Notes under the pieces: generated by a model
The model's input: the letters and a program-made list of their open reading frames with translations, nothing else
Told to the model about the DNA's origin: nothing
Database searches by the model: none
Program-made: the position numbers and the translations under genes
Shown here: positions 1 to 8,746 of the stretch, one piece after another
Layout: each line of letters begins with the position of its first letter
How positions within the stretch are numbered: the stretch's first letter is position 1
NCBI GenBank assembly: GCA_028873925.1
Contig: JAPPNA010000124.1
Span: 1 to 56,146, forward strand
From: Bacteroidota bacterium
GTDB lineage: Bacteria; Bacteroidota; Rhodothermia; Rhodothermales; Bin80
Direction of reading: 5' to 3'
Length of the DNA stretch: 56,146 nucleotides

Positions 1-193
1 TGGTGGCGACCATCGGGGCGGAGGTCGCGTCAGGAGCTAAGTGCACCGCACCCGATTGATCCAAACCCGGAAAACCGGCACCTCCATCCTGAATGGCTTC
101 GGGGGGCTCTATGGACCTCGAATGGGCCCCAAAGGGGCTCGGGAGGGCCAGGCACACACAGATCCACGACAGTCCAAACAGAAACTTCGTCAT
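1..193 (-). CDS. N-terminus of an exported protein, cut by the window edge
   Basis: The minus strand reads open from an ATG at 193 to the window edge, about 64 codons without a stop. It begins with a clear signal peptide: Lys near the start (MTKFLFGL), a hydrophobic core with WICVCLALP, and a likely cleavage site near FGA-HS. The mature part seen is rich in Gly, Pro and Ala and matches no family I recognise. It lies about 150 bp downstream of the LRR/T9SS gene on the same strand, so it may belong to the same cell-surface set. No strong ribosome-binding site is visible, which is common in this group of bacteria. The reading frame and signal peptide are seen directly; the export role is inferred. 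Confidence 0.55.
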   Translation of the reverse strand, partial: MTKFLFGLSWICVCLALPSPFGAHSRSIEPPEAIQDGGAGFPGLDQSGAVHLAPDATSAPMVAT

Positions 194-342
194 GAAAGTC
201 CAACTAAACGTCAGGCAATGGCAGCTGTCCCCAAGCAGTGAATTCGGCGTAAGTCGATCAGACCACGCGACAATTCCTGCACGCACTACTCAGGAGTCCA
301 TGGACTCTTCGTCTTAACCATCGGACTTCCATACCCTGCTTA

Positions 343-1992
343 TCACTGGATACGCAAAAGTTGACCGAACTGTACCTCCGTGTGCTCCCGTGATGAAAAC
401 TGCACCCGGTACAAGTACAGCCCCGATGTCAGCGAGCTGCCGGTCAGCTCAATGCGCTGTCCTCTTCCTGCTGGCATATGAGTCGCCGGGACCGCCAATA
501 CATGCCTTCCTATCAGATCCATCACCTGTATCGTCACTACAGCCGGTGCCGGTAAATCGACCACCACCCGGGTAGTCTCGCGGAACGGATTCGGATAATT
601 ACCCTGTACTCTAAACGACTCCGTATCCACAGCCTCGTCATCACTTGACAACGATCCCATCACTTCTATGGAAAACGTCTGAGACACCTGGGATCCCGCG
701 TGGTCTGATACCGTATAGGTGTACCCCACCGGATCACTAATCGCCGTGGGGGTGCCGGTCAACAATCGGGAAGCCGGATCAAACAACAGCCCCGCCGGAG
801 GCGCAGGACCCAGTGCATAGGCATACGGTGCTGTTCCACCCATCGCCGCAGGAAAGGTAACAGGATCAATGGTTAGGTTGACCGTAAAGCTCTGGTCCGC
901 GATGCTGCTAACCAAATGCAACTCCTCGCTGCATGTAGCCCCCTTCACCACGCTAATGCCGCCCAGCCACGATTGAAACGCCGCATCCGACGGAGCACAG
1001 AGTGGTTGCCCTTCAAAACTCAGGTAGACCAGATTGCGCAGCTGCAGCAGCGAGCGGGGCAAACTGCCGGAAAGCTGATTGTTGTCCAAAACGAGCTGTT
1101 GCAGCGCCTCCAAATCGCCGATGGACTCAGGTACCTCGCCGGAGATGGCATTGTCGTTCAACCATAAGGTCTCCAGTTGCCCCAAAGTGCCCAATTCGTC
1201 GGGAATACCGCCCATTAGCCCGTTCCCGCTTATCACCAGGGACCGCAAAGCAGTCAGGCCACTCAGTGCGGTGGGAATCTCGCCGGAAAGCCCGTTATCG
1301 TGCAGCCACAGCGTTTCCAGCTCTTTGAGGCTGCCCAACTGGTCGGGAATTGGACCCGACACCGTGTTGTGGCTCATAAGCAGGGTCCGCAGCTGCAAGA
1401 GCTGACCCATTTCTTTCGGAATGCTGCCCTCAAGGACGTTACCATCTATCCAGAGCACTTGAAGATCCGCCAGATCTCCAATCTCCGGCGGTAGCATGCC
1501 CCGCAGGTTGTTGTTATCCAGCTGCAGCTCAATAATTCTGTCCATATGGACGGTAACACCGTGCCATGTGCCCAATTCCTCAAGGGTGGGACTGGCCATG
1601 GGATCCCAATTCGTACGATTATCCCAGGAATCGCCCCCGGTAGCATTATACAATGCGGCGAGCGCGGCATTGCGTAGGCGCAAACCGGCTCTCGCAGGGT
1701 CACGGCCTTGCGGCTGGCCGCGCCTAACCGCCAGCGGCGCTGCCGAACGCCAGGCGGCCACCGGAGCCCCATCCCTATCGCGTCGGATGGTGCCGTACGA
1801 ATGCACGACACTCTGATCGATCGCAGCACTCTGCGGCCCGGGATAGCCAACGACTTGCGTGTAACCATCTCCGAGAACCGCCCGGTCAACGACCCCGTGC
1901 GAACCATCGGCCATCTGCATGAAACTCGGGGGCTGTGCCACAACCAAACTGACGCATAAGGCGGCAGCCAATAACGTTGCGCGGATTGCCAT
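343..1992 (-). CDS. Secreted leucine-rich-repeat protein with T9SS sorting domain
   Basis: The protein is about 549 residues from the ATG at 1992; a TTG lies 30 bases further upstream, but the ATG starts directly at the signal peptide (MAIRATLLAAALCVSLVVAQ). Plant-type leucine-rich repeats of about 24 residues (LxxLxLxxNxLSGxIP) fill residues about 108-355, with cap motifs such as GDSWDNRTNW before them. A putative-Ig (He_PIG-like) domain follows at about 367-445, with YTYTVSDHAGS. The last 85 residues form a type A Por secretion sorting domain starting NYPNPF and ending GLYLYRV. The family is known to be exported by the Sec system, then by the type IX machinery, which removes or anchors the C-terminal domain. 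Its ligand cannot be read from the sequence. LRR surface proteins usually act in binding or adhesion. Confidence 0.9.
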   Translation of the reverse strand: MAIRATLLAAALCVSLVVAQPPSFMQMADGSHGVVDRAVLGDGYTQVVGYPGPQSAAIDQSVVHSYGTIRRDRDGAPVAAWRSAAPLAVRRGQPQGRDPARAGLRLRNAALAALYNATGGDSWDNRTNWDPMASPTLEELGTWHGVTVHMDRIIELQLDNNNLRGMLPPEIGDLADLQVLWIDGNVLEGSIPKEMGQLLQLRTLLMSHNTVSGPIPDQLGSLKELETLWLHDNGLSGEIPTALSGLTALRSLVISGNGLMGGIPDELGTLGQLETLWLNDNAISGEVPESIGDLEALQQLVLDNNQLSGSLPRSLLQLRNLVYLSFEGQPLCAPSDAAFQSWLGGISVVKGATCSEELHLVSSIADQSFTVNLTIDPVTFPAAMGGTAPYAYALGPAPPAGLLFDPASRLLTGTPTAISDPVGYTYTVSDHAGSQVSQTFSIEVMGSLSSDDEAVDTESFRVQGNYPNPFRETTRVVVDLPAPAVVTIQVMDLIGRHVLAVPATHMPAGRGQRIELTGSSLTSGLYLYRVQFSSREHTEVQFGQLLRIQ

Positions 1993-2195
1993 AATAACCC
2001 AAGACTCATTGCCCTGCCCCAATATACAAATCTGCCACGATTCAAGCTGCGATATGGCCCTTCCTTACTCTGGCGGGTAACGTCAGCTGCGGATGCTTAG
2101 CGCTTAGGAGAGCAAAGGCACCCGGCCTATCTGGTCGCAGCCTAAGCCGGATCACCTCACCTCTTTCTGCCTGCGCTGATGTGCGTCGGGCGCAG

Positions 2196-3005
2196 TTACC
2201 ACCCGAGTTCATTCAGCAAGGCATCCCGAAGTCGCGCAAAGTGCTCGGGGGCCGGAGGCATCGCCGTGCCGGCAATGGCGCTGACGCGGACCATCCCTAT
2301 GCTAGCATTGGTCAAAAAGCCACAGTCACCGGACAGAAGCGCTTCAAGCGGGAAGTTGCCACACTCGACTTCAAAGCCAAGCTTTCGACCGACACGCAAT
2401 ATTAACTTCCTGGTTACGCCCGGCAGTAATGGACACTCCGTTGATGGCGTGAAAAGGCGAGGGCCTTTCATCCAAAAGACATTTTGGCACGAGGTTTCAA
2501 CGACAGCACCGAGAGAGTCCAAAAAGAGAGCCTCGTCAGCCCCTCGGGCAAGCGCCTCTCTCCTGGCCACAATGTTTCCCAGGTAATTCAGCGTCTTATG
2601 AGCATACAAACGACTCTGCACGGGCCGTCTATCGCTGCAGACCCACAGCGCAATGGCCTCGGGCGGTGGCATGCGCCTACTGGCCGATACGAGAAGAGAG
2701 CCGGTGCGCGGACGCGAATAATAGACCGGGCTGCCGCCCGAAAGGAGGCACACCTTCATTTTCAAATCGCCGCCTCCCGCGTGTGCGGCGGCTTCCGTAA
2801 TTCGTTGCTTCACCACGGTATTGGCTGGCGGCGGGATGCCTAGAAACTCCGCTCCCCTACGCATTCTTTCCAGATGCAGGAATAGGTGTACAGGTGGGCC
2901 TCCCTTCCATCGGAAGGATTCAAAGACACCCTCTCCATACGCGAGCGAGCGGAGCACCGGTGCGTCTTCAAGCCTCGCTCCGTCAAGAAAACAGAATTCT
3001 TTCAT
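2196..3005 (-). CDS. pabC: Aminodeoxychorismate lyase-like class IV aminotransferase
   Basis: This 269-residue protein is a fold-type IV PLP enzyme. In PabC the reaction splits 4-amino-4-deoxychorismate into 4-aminobenzoate and pyruvate for folate synthesis. The expected PLP lysine is K137 in AHKTLNYLGN, followed by ARREAL and the conserved E170 in VVETSCQNVFW. The N-terminal LAYGEGVFESFR is the family's usual opening. The ATG at 3005 follows the pabB stop by 3 bp, so the two genes are almost certainly co-transcribed and translationally coupled. A D-amino-acid or branched-chain aminotransferase would look similar, but the pabB neighbour decides for PabC. No pabA glutaminase gene lies in the window. 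Confidence 0.88.
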   Translation of the reverse strand: MKEFCFLDGARLEDAPVLRSLAYGEGVFESFRWKGGPPVHLFLHLERMRRGAEFLGIPPPANTVVKQRITEAAAHAGGGDLKMKVCLLSGGSPVYYSRPRTGSLLVSASRRMPPPEAIALWVCSDRRPVQSRLYAHKTLNYLGNIVARREALARGADEALFLDSLGAVVETSCQNVFWMKGPRLFTPSTECPLLPGVTRKLILRVGRKLGFEVECGNFPLEALLSGDCGFLTNASIGMVRVSAIAGTAMPPAPEHFARLRDALLNELGW

Positions 3006-3008
3006 GGC

Positions 3009-4220
3009 CTACAGACCCGCGGGCGAGGTTACGGACGTAAGCGCGGTGGCCTTGAGCTCTGTTTCGGCGTATTCCGCAGCCGCATCGGAATCCCACACTA
3101 TACCACTTCCGAAAAAGAAATCCGCCCCCGCAGGACGATTTACTCCTGTCCGGATCGCGACACTCATGGTGAAGTCCCCGCTCGGGTGAAAAAGGCCGAT
3201 GGCCCCACAGTACGGGCCTCTTCGGTGGGGCTCCAGGCGGTCTATAAGCTGCACGGCTGTCCTTTTCGGTGCCCCCGTAACGGATCCCGGGGGGAAGGTC
3301 CTGCCGATTATTTCAGAAAGTCCAATCCCGGAATGGAGCCGCCCCCTCACTTCGGATTCCATCTGGTAGAGGGTGCTGTAGCGCCTGACGACGAATAGCT
3401 CCGGTGTCGTAACGGTGTCGCATATTCTCCCGAGATCATTTCTCATAAGGTCTACAATCATTACGTTTTCGGCGCGCTCTTTGGGGCTGTGCCGGAGTAC
3501 TTCGGCAAGCTCAGCATCAATTTGGGGATCCGGATCCGTCCGGATCGTTCCCTTGATGGGTCTTGTCGTTATGCCATTGCCCCTACGTCTGAGAAAAAGC
3601 TCCATTGAACCGCTCACAACCTCAAATCCCTTACAGCGGATCAGAGCAGCATAGGGAACCGGCTGGACACGGTAGAAATCCGCAAACCACAAGCGGGCAT
3701 CTCCCAGCGTACCGAAGCGAATTCTGCGGGAGAGGTTAACCTGATAGACGTTCCCCTCAGCAATTTGCCGCTTGATTTCCGCCACCTTCCAGATAAACTC
3801 TTCTTTCGTGATGTTCGGCTGCGGATCTTGCCTGGGTGTATGCAGCCTGGGCGGTAAAGCCGCCAGTGCCTCCTGGCAGGGGATAAGGCGCAACCCGCTG
3901 CTGCCGTAGAAATGGAACAGTGCTATGGGAAGCCCCGCCTTGGGCGCATCCTTTTTCGCCCCAAAGTCCAAATGCCGGAAGTAATCAAAGCTGAGATAAC
4001 CAAGCGCAGTATACCCTTCGGCGGTCCGATCTTCAATAAAGCGGAATGGATCTTCAGCGCAGCGCCCCCTCCAGGATCCTGAGTGCACCCTGCATGAGCT
4101 GCCCGAAACGCTAAGCGTCAGCTCAGGATCTCCAAAAATTCCTGCCATCGGAACATCTTCGGCATCAAACCAGCCACCGCCTGCATCCAATAGGAGTGAT
4201 CCGGGCACTAAGGCAGGCAT
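3009..4220 (-). CDS. pabB: Aminodeoxychorismate synthase component I
   Basis: This 403-residue protein belongs to the chorismate-binding (anthranilate synthase I / PabB / isochorismate synthase) family. It should convert chorismate to aminodeoxychorismate using ammonia from a PabA partner. Family motifs are all present: PIKGTIR (221-227), the ENVMIVDLMRNDLGR block (251-265), FPPGSVTGAPK (309-319) and YCGAIG (337-342). It is shorter at the N-terminus than E. coli PabB, which is common in the bacterial PabB group coupled to pabC. The PIKGT sequence, where a lysine lies at the residue that forms the covalent intermediate in PabB, favours PabB over TrpE. pabC follows directly. The start is an ATG at 4220. 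Confidence 0.88.
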   Translation of the reverse strand: MPALVPGSLLLDAGGGWFDAEDVPMAGIFGDPELTLSVSGSSCRVHSGSWRGRCAEDPFRFIEDRTAEGYTALGYLSFDYFRHLDFGAKKDAPKAGLPIALFHFYGSSGLRLIPCQEALAALPPRLHTPRQDPQPNITKEEFIWKVAEIKRQIAEGNVYQVNLSRRIRFGTLGDARLWFADFYRVQPVPYAALIRCKGFEVVSGSMELFLRRRGNGITTRPIKGTIRTDPDPQIDAELAEVLRHSPKERAENVMIVDLMRNDLGRICDTVTTPELFVVRRYSTLYQMESEVRGRLHSGIGLSEIIGRTFPPGSVTGAPKRTAVQLIDRLEPHRRGPYCGAIGLFHPSGDFTMSVAIRTGVNRPAGADFFFGSGIVWDSDAAAEYAETELKATALTSVTSPAGL

Positions 4221-4737
4221 CCGCTCACCCTGTTACCGGTCGACTCCAGACCCGAATGTCCACTGCTGTTGCGCAGATGCACGGTGGTGGTCTCCGTTCC
4301 GGCATGACACATCGGTGCTCCTTCCCAAATACAGGGCGCAGATCAGCGCGTCGGCATGTCCAAATCCGGTCATCCTTCAATTCCTGTCACCAATTTACGG
4401 CACGCGCCCCCGGGGACTGCCTTACTCCACCGGTGGCATGCAATCATCTGAACCGGCGGCCCTCCGCGGCCGATACGGAGATCCTAACCTTGATCCCAGC
4501 CGATCAGTCCGGCATGGCAACCGGTTCCCGTGTCAGAGCGGCCAATACCGACTCCTCTTGTCGGATGTCGGTGTGCTGCCAGCAAAATAATGATACCTGC
4601 GCTGAAAGCGTGCTCGTTGTATCCCCCTGAGGCTCCTACCGCTGTGGGGGCCCCCAGCCAGTCATCGGCCCCGTTTCTCCACGCTAAGCTCGTTATGCTG
4701 GCATTATGGGGATATTGCCGACTTCAAAGCCGTCGAT
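4221..4737. other. Intergenic stretch with no recognisable gene
   Basis: About 500 bp between the pabB start and the rloB stop. Open frames here are short and of random composition, with frequent Arg, Ser and Cys. I see no signal peptide, conserved motif, tRNA or convincing terminator. It probably holds the pabBC promoter near its left end, but I could not pick out boxes. Confidence 0.5.
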
Positions 4738-5340
4738 TCACCATGTGGAGTCGGCCACAAGTTTCTCAGCCAGCCGGTACACCGTGGTGATTCCGGGCTT
4801 TTTCGGCCAATCTTCGGCCCTGTGCACATCCAGGGCCTTGGCCCGGCTAATGGCCTGACGGATTTGATCCTGGGTACAATCCATCCTATCGACAGATTTG
4901 TCATAATGTGGAATGTGCCTCTTTAGCCGATGCATACAATCGCGCGCAGAGTTGATTCCGTAGCCATCTTCAAAATGGAGCAGCAACCAGTATTCAAAGC
5001 TCGGATTGCTTAGTGCAAGTCCGTATTGCTGCTCTGATTGGATCCAACTGCTGAGGCGATCAAGTTCACTGGGGGACCATTGGTCTCGGTCCACTACCAT
5101 CCACGCTTCGTCGTTGGGTGACAGCGGGTTATCGTCAACATTCCGACGCAATTTTCTGAGTAGTCTTTCGGGCGACTTGCCCGCAACCGGCAAGCACTTG
5201 ACGGATACCGCACTATCCGATTCACTAAACCGGCGGAAATAACGCGGTTCGGCGTTCCTACCTTCACATGCGAGGACAAATAATCGCTTTGCCCGCCGGG
5301 TTATCAGGGGTCTGCGGTGAGATCTTCGGCGTTGAGGCAT
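4738..5340 (-). CDS. rloB: RloB/AbiLii-family protein of a two-gene defence system
   Basis: This 200-residue protein carries the three sequence blocks of the RloB family. They are an acidic N-terminal motif CEGRNAEPRYF (25-35), DEAWMVVDRDQW (77-88) with paired aspartates, and SNPSFEYWLLLHFE (111-124). The first two blocks resemble the Glu and DxD positions of a TOPRIM nuclease fold, so it is likely the effector. RloB is known beside type I restriction loci and, with an AAA ATPase, as the AbiL abortive-infection pair. Its ATG overlaps the stop of the ATPase gene as TGATG at 5338-5342, so the two products are probably made in fixed ratio. Family assignment is by motif; nuclease activity is inferred. 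Confidence 0.85.
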   Translation of the reverse strand: MPQRRRSHRRPLITRRAKRLFVLACEGRNAEPRYFRRFSESDSAVSVKCLPVAGKSPERLLRKLRRNVDDNPLSPNDEAWMVVDRDQWSPSELDRLSSWIQSEQQYGLALSNPSFEYWLLLHFEDGYGINSARDCMHRLKRHIPHYDKSVDRMDCTQDQIRQAISRAKALDVHRAEDWPKKPGITTVYRLAEKLVADSTW

Positions 5341-6659
5341 CAGGAGGCCGCGACTGCAGAACCAACGCGTAACGAAGAGTAGTCAATGTTCGGAACGCCG
5401 CCCAGTTTTCCATTAAGGTAATTCCGGCGCAAATCCGTGTCTACCCGCAAATCCTCAAAATCGCCAAATGAATAGAGCCGGGTCGCGCCTCCGGGAAGCC
5501 TTTCGGTAACCCACATTTCGTCCCGTCTCAGCAGCAGCTGATCCATCATCTGCACATCATGGGTAGTGAAAATCAGCTGGATGCGGGAATGCTCATCGCA
5601 GTCTGCCAGGAGTACCTCAACCAATGAGCGGGAAAGCGACGGGTGCAGGCTGCTCTCCAATTCGTCAATCACGCACACAGCTCTAGAATCATGATCTGCC
5701 AGCTCAATGAAAAACGGCAGCAATTCAATCAAGCACCGGGACCCATTCGATTCCATGGCTATATCAAAACGGGTAGATTCTCCATCCGCGATCCCATGCA
5801 CGGCTTCCAGCCTGGCTGCCTGAAGCCTGCCATCCCGCCGCAATACGGAGAAGAGCTGGCCGTTGGAACCCGCCAGCGTGACCAGATACCCATCCTTGAG
5901 AGCATTGATCAACCGGTCCCTTTCGCCTTCAGGCATGGGGATTGCTTCCAGCGGAATCTCCTGGCTCTCCAACCGCTCTATTCCCGTATCAAAACGCCGC
6001 AGTATTTCGTTGATGCGCCGACGCAGACGATCATCGTGCGGAAAACTGTCGGCCCGCCGGGTGTGGGGGCCGCCCATTCGGAGACTATCACGAAACCAGT
6101 CACTTACGGGGCGAAAATGCTCCACCTTTTGCGCCACGGAATTCGTCAGGAACAGCTCATTGTCCCGGGTCCCTCTAAAGGCAAAATGCAGAAACGGATC
6201 ACGCTCCAGTCTGGGCATAAAGATAATCTTGCCTGCCCGCCTGTCAAACAGCGTCCATTCAGATGTAGTGGTGATCTTGACGAGTTTCTCACTGACTACT
6301 TCGTCGGCGGTAACAGCAAAACTGTACTCAAAGACCGTTTCGTCAATCAGCAGCTCAAATGAGAAGCGCGTCGGCTGCCGAACAGACTCAGCATCCAGCA
6401 GAAAAGGCTGTACCGGGATACGTTCTTCCGGGCGTGTCCCGCGCACAACTAAATCCCGCGCGAAAGCCAGCGCGGCCAGCAGATTGGTCTTCCCTGAGGC
6501 GTTGCCGCCGTACAGTACAGCAACCGGCAGCACGCGCATCTTGTACTTACGGACACGCGCCAAATGGTCTGAGTGCTGACGTTCCGCCCCCGCCAGCATG
6601 GAGAAGGTGGCCTTCTCCCGATAGGACATCCAGTTTTGTACGGAAAATCGCAGGATCAT
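5340..6659 (-). CDS. rloA: RloA/AbiLi-type AAA ATPase, partner of RloB
   Basis: This is an ABC/SMC-like AAA ATPase of the family found with RloB. From the ATG at 6659 it is 439 residues; a TTG four codons upstream is possible, but MILRFSVQNW is the usual family start. Walker A is GGNASGKT near residues 51-58, and Walker B is AVCVIDELESSLHP, followed by the H-loop LIFTTHDVQMMD. The middle region is charged and variable. In related pairs (AbiL, PARIS, OLD-like systems) the ATPase senses infection and releases or activates the TOPRIM-like partner; this role is inferred here. The gene is transcribed away from the Tat aminotransferase gene, and its stop overlaps the rloB start. Confidence 0.85.
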   Translation of the reverse strand: MILRFSVQNWMSYREKATFSMLAGAERQHSDHLARVRKYKMRVLPVAVLYGGNASGKTNLLAALAFARDLVVRGTRPEERIPVQPFLLDAESVRQPTRFSFELLIDETVFEYSFAVTADEVVSEKLVKITTTSEWTLFDRRAGKIIFMPRLERDPFLHFAFRGTRDNELFLTNSVAQKVEHFRPVSDWFRDSLRMGGPHTRRADSFPHDDRLRRRINEILRRFDTGIERLESQEIPLEAIPMPEGERDRLINALKDGYLVTLAGSNGQLFSVLRRDGRLQAARLEAVHGIADGESTRFDIAMESNGSRCLIELLPFFIELADHDSRAVCVIDELESSLHPSLSRSLVEVLLADCDEHSRIQLIFTTHDVQMMDQLLLRRDEMWVTERLPGGATRLYSFGDFEDLRVDTDLRRNYLNGKLGGVPNIDYSSLRVGSAVAAS

Positions 6660-6705
6660 TCTGGCACTCAAAAGGTGGTTTTTCTCCTATCACGGCAACA
6701 AATGC

Positions 6706-6718
6706 GTATATTTTATAC
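6706..6718 (-). promoter_or_regulatory. AT-rich palindrome, possible -10 region for rloAB
   Basis: GTATATTTTATAC is a short perfect-armed palindrome (GTATA, TTT, TATAC) in otherwise GC-rich DNA. On the minus strand it reads TATAAAAT about 50 bases before the rloA ATG, a reasonable -10 position. No clear -35 is seen. It lies between two divergent genes and could also be an operator. Confidence 0.25.
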
Positions 6719-6893
6719 AAACGCACCACCTAAAGTTCCCCAAAATGGCCTTGAGGCCTGTGATTTTGCCGGGCCATCACACTAAGGTACCTCATCGGGT
6801 GCTGCCGCACGAGTCCAATCCGGCCAGCTCCACATTGGGCTGATACATTCCTTTGCAGTGCTTACTTTGCTGTCAGATCAAACCTCTGTTTCC

Positions 6894-7994
6894 ATGCAGC
6901 TATCCCGAAGACATTGGATACGCCTGAGTGCCGCCGGGCTGGCCCTGCCGCTGGTCCCCAGGTCCGCCTTTGCATCGCCTGCGGATCCCATCCGACTGCA
7001 CAGTAACGAGAACCCCTACGCACCCTCATTGGCGGCGCGGGAAGCCGTGCGGACCGCGCTCAATGAAGCCAATCTCTACCCCAGCCGGAGTTACGAAACG
7101 CTGGAGGCCATGATTGCGAAGAAAGAACAGCTCACACCGGAGCATGTAGTGTTGGGCGCCGGCTCAACAGAGGTTTTGCGGATGGCTGCAATGGCCTACG
7201 GGCTCGCCGGAGGCGAGGTCCTTACAGCCTACCCCACCTACGAAGGCCTGGAAACATACGCCAACACGATTGATGCACATGTACACCGCGTCCCGCTGAC
7301 CGACACCCTCCAGATGGACCTCCCGGCCATGGATCAACGCACCACGCAGGGGATCCAACTGATCTTCGTGTGCAATCCCAACAATCCCACCGGCACCATC
7401 TGCCACAAGGATGAACTGAAGTCCTTCTGCGAAGAAGTATCCCGCCGGTGCGTGGTGCTGGTTGATGAGGCCTACTACGAACTCGTGGACGATCCTGCCT
7501 ATGCATCGGCCAAGTCGCTGGTCGCGGAAGGACGGAATGTTGTCGTGTCCCGCACATTCTCCAAAGTTTTCGGGCTGGCGGGCCTGCGCGTAGGGTACGC
7601 ACTCGCACGCCCGGACATTGCCGCGCGCCTGCGCAAGTACCGCACGGGGAACGGCATTAACATACTGGGGATTCGTGCCGCGGCAGCCTCATACAAAGAT
7701 GCCGCGTTCGTTGAGCAGAGTCGGCAGCAGATTGCCGCCAGCCGTCGCGAAATCACTGAGAAACTGCGCACATGGGGGCATCACTGCCCGGATTCGCACA
7801 CGAACTTTGTGTTTTTTCATCTGGGGCGCCGGATTGAACCGTTTCAGCAGGCCATGGCAAAACGGGGCGTACTCGTGGGGCGACCCTTCCCGCCGTATCT
7901 GGACTGGTGCCGACTCAGCATCGGGACACCTGATGAAATGGCCCGCTTTGAGTCCGAGTACAAGTTCGTTACGAGCGATCCCCCGGCGCATTGA
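6894..7994 (+). CDS. Tat-exported HisC-like aminotransferase
   Basis: This is a fold-type I PLP aminotransferase of the histidinol-phosphate aminotransferase group, 366 residues from the ATG at 6894. An in-frame GTG at 6858 would only add 12 residues before the signal. The N-terminus MQLSRRHWIRLSAAGLALP has the twin arginines and hydrophobic stretch of a Tat signal, ending near AFASPADP. Catalytic features are intact: LHSNENPYAPS for substrate binding, NPNNPTGT, VLVDEAYYE, the PLP lysine in SRTFSKVFGLAGLRVGY (K224 from this start), and a C-terminal RLSIGTPDEM. A Tat signal fits a cofactor-loaded enzyme exported folded. Its substrate is unknown, and no his genes are nearby. Its stop overlaps the next gene's ATG. 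Confidence 0.82.
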   Translation: MQLSRRHWIRLSAAGLALPLVPRSAFASPADPIRLHSNENPYAPSLAAREAVRTALNEANLYPSRSYETLEAMIAKKEQLTPEHVVLGAGSTEVLRMAAMAYGLAGGEVLTAYPTYEGLETYANTIDAHVHRVPLTDTLQMDLPAMDQRTTQGIQLIFVCNPNNPTGTICHKDELKSFCEEVSRRCVVLVDEAYYELVDDPAYASAKSLVAEGRNVVVSRTFSKVFGLAGLRVGYALARPDIAARLRKYRTGNGINILGIRAAAASYKDAAFVEQSRQQIAASRREITEKLRTWGHHCPDSHTNFVFFHLGRRIEPFQQAMAKRGVLVGRPFPPYLDWCRLSIGTPDEMARFESEYKFVTSDPPAH

Positions 7995-8743
7995 TGCAGA
8001 GAGCATGGGTGTTCGGTGCCGTATACTGCTGCTGGGCCCTGCCGCTGCTCCCGTATGGAGCTTGGGCGCAGGATGCCGGGTTTCAATTCGTACGGATCTG
8101 GTATGAGAGCCATCCCGGCATGCGCGGCAGTGCCTGGGCCACCGATTACCCGACAGCGGAGCTCAATCTCCACGAGGCCATTGACCGGACCACCGGACTG
8201 GCCCTTGAACTGGCTCCGATCGTGCTGCCGCTAACGGATGAACGGATATTCGATTATGCAGTCCTGTATCTGACGGAGCCGGGATACTGGAGGACCAATG
8301 AGGCGGAAGTTAAGAGCCTGCGCCGGTATCTGGATCGCGGCGGCTTTCTGATCATTGATGACTTCCACGACTACGGTCGCGGCCATGTCGGTCCCCAGTG
8401 GAACAACATGTATGACAACATCAAGCGGGTGCTGCCGGATCGTGAGCCGTTCGAGCTCACCGCCGACCATCCCATATGGTCCATCTACTATGACATCGAC
8501 CCGGATGCGGCCATTTCAACCAAGAACGGCGGAGGGCGGTGGTGGGGCGGCATGCGCTTCGCCCCGGACGACGATATCTACTACGGTATCGCTGACGACA
8601 ATGGACACCTGATGGTCGTTATCTGCTACAATCAGGATATCGGTGATGGCTGGGAATGGCCGGGAGGGCGCAACTTGGGCTCGGCCTCCACAGTTAGTTT
8701 CCAGATGGCCATCAACTTTATCTACTACGCCCTCACCCACTGA
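7994..8743 (+). CDS. Exported DUF4159 protein
   Basis: This 249-residue protein has an N-terminal signal peptide (RAWVFGAVYCCWALPLLP, cleavage likely after AWA). The rest is a DUF4159 domain: FVRIWYESHPGMRG near the start, YAVLYLTEPGYW, then FLIIDDFHDYG and a Trp-rich WEWPGGR near the end. The domain is thought to have a glutamine-amidotransferase-like Rossmann fold, but no catalytic triad is evident and no reaction is known. The ATG at 7994 overlaps the aminotransferase TGA (TGATG), so the two are translationally coupled and probably both extracytoplasmic. The gene ends 3 bp from the convergent DUF4399 gene. Confidence 0.78.
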   Translation: MQRAWVFGAVYCCWALPLLPYGAWAQDAGFQFVRIWYESHPGMRGSAWATDYPTAELNLHEAIDRTTGLALELAPIVLPLTDERIFDYAVLYLTEPGYWRTNEAEVKSLRRYLDRGGFLIIDDFHDYGRGHVGPQWNNMYDNIKRVLPDREPFELTADHPIWSIYYDIDPDAAISTKNGGGRWWGGMRFAPDDDIYYGIADDNGHLMVVICYNQDIGDGWEWPGGRNLGSASTVSFQMAINFIYYALTH

Positions 8744-8746
8744 TGC

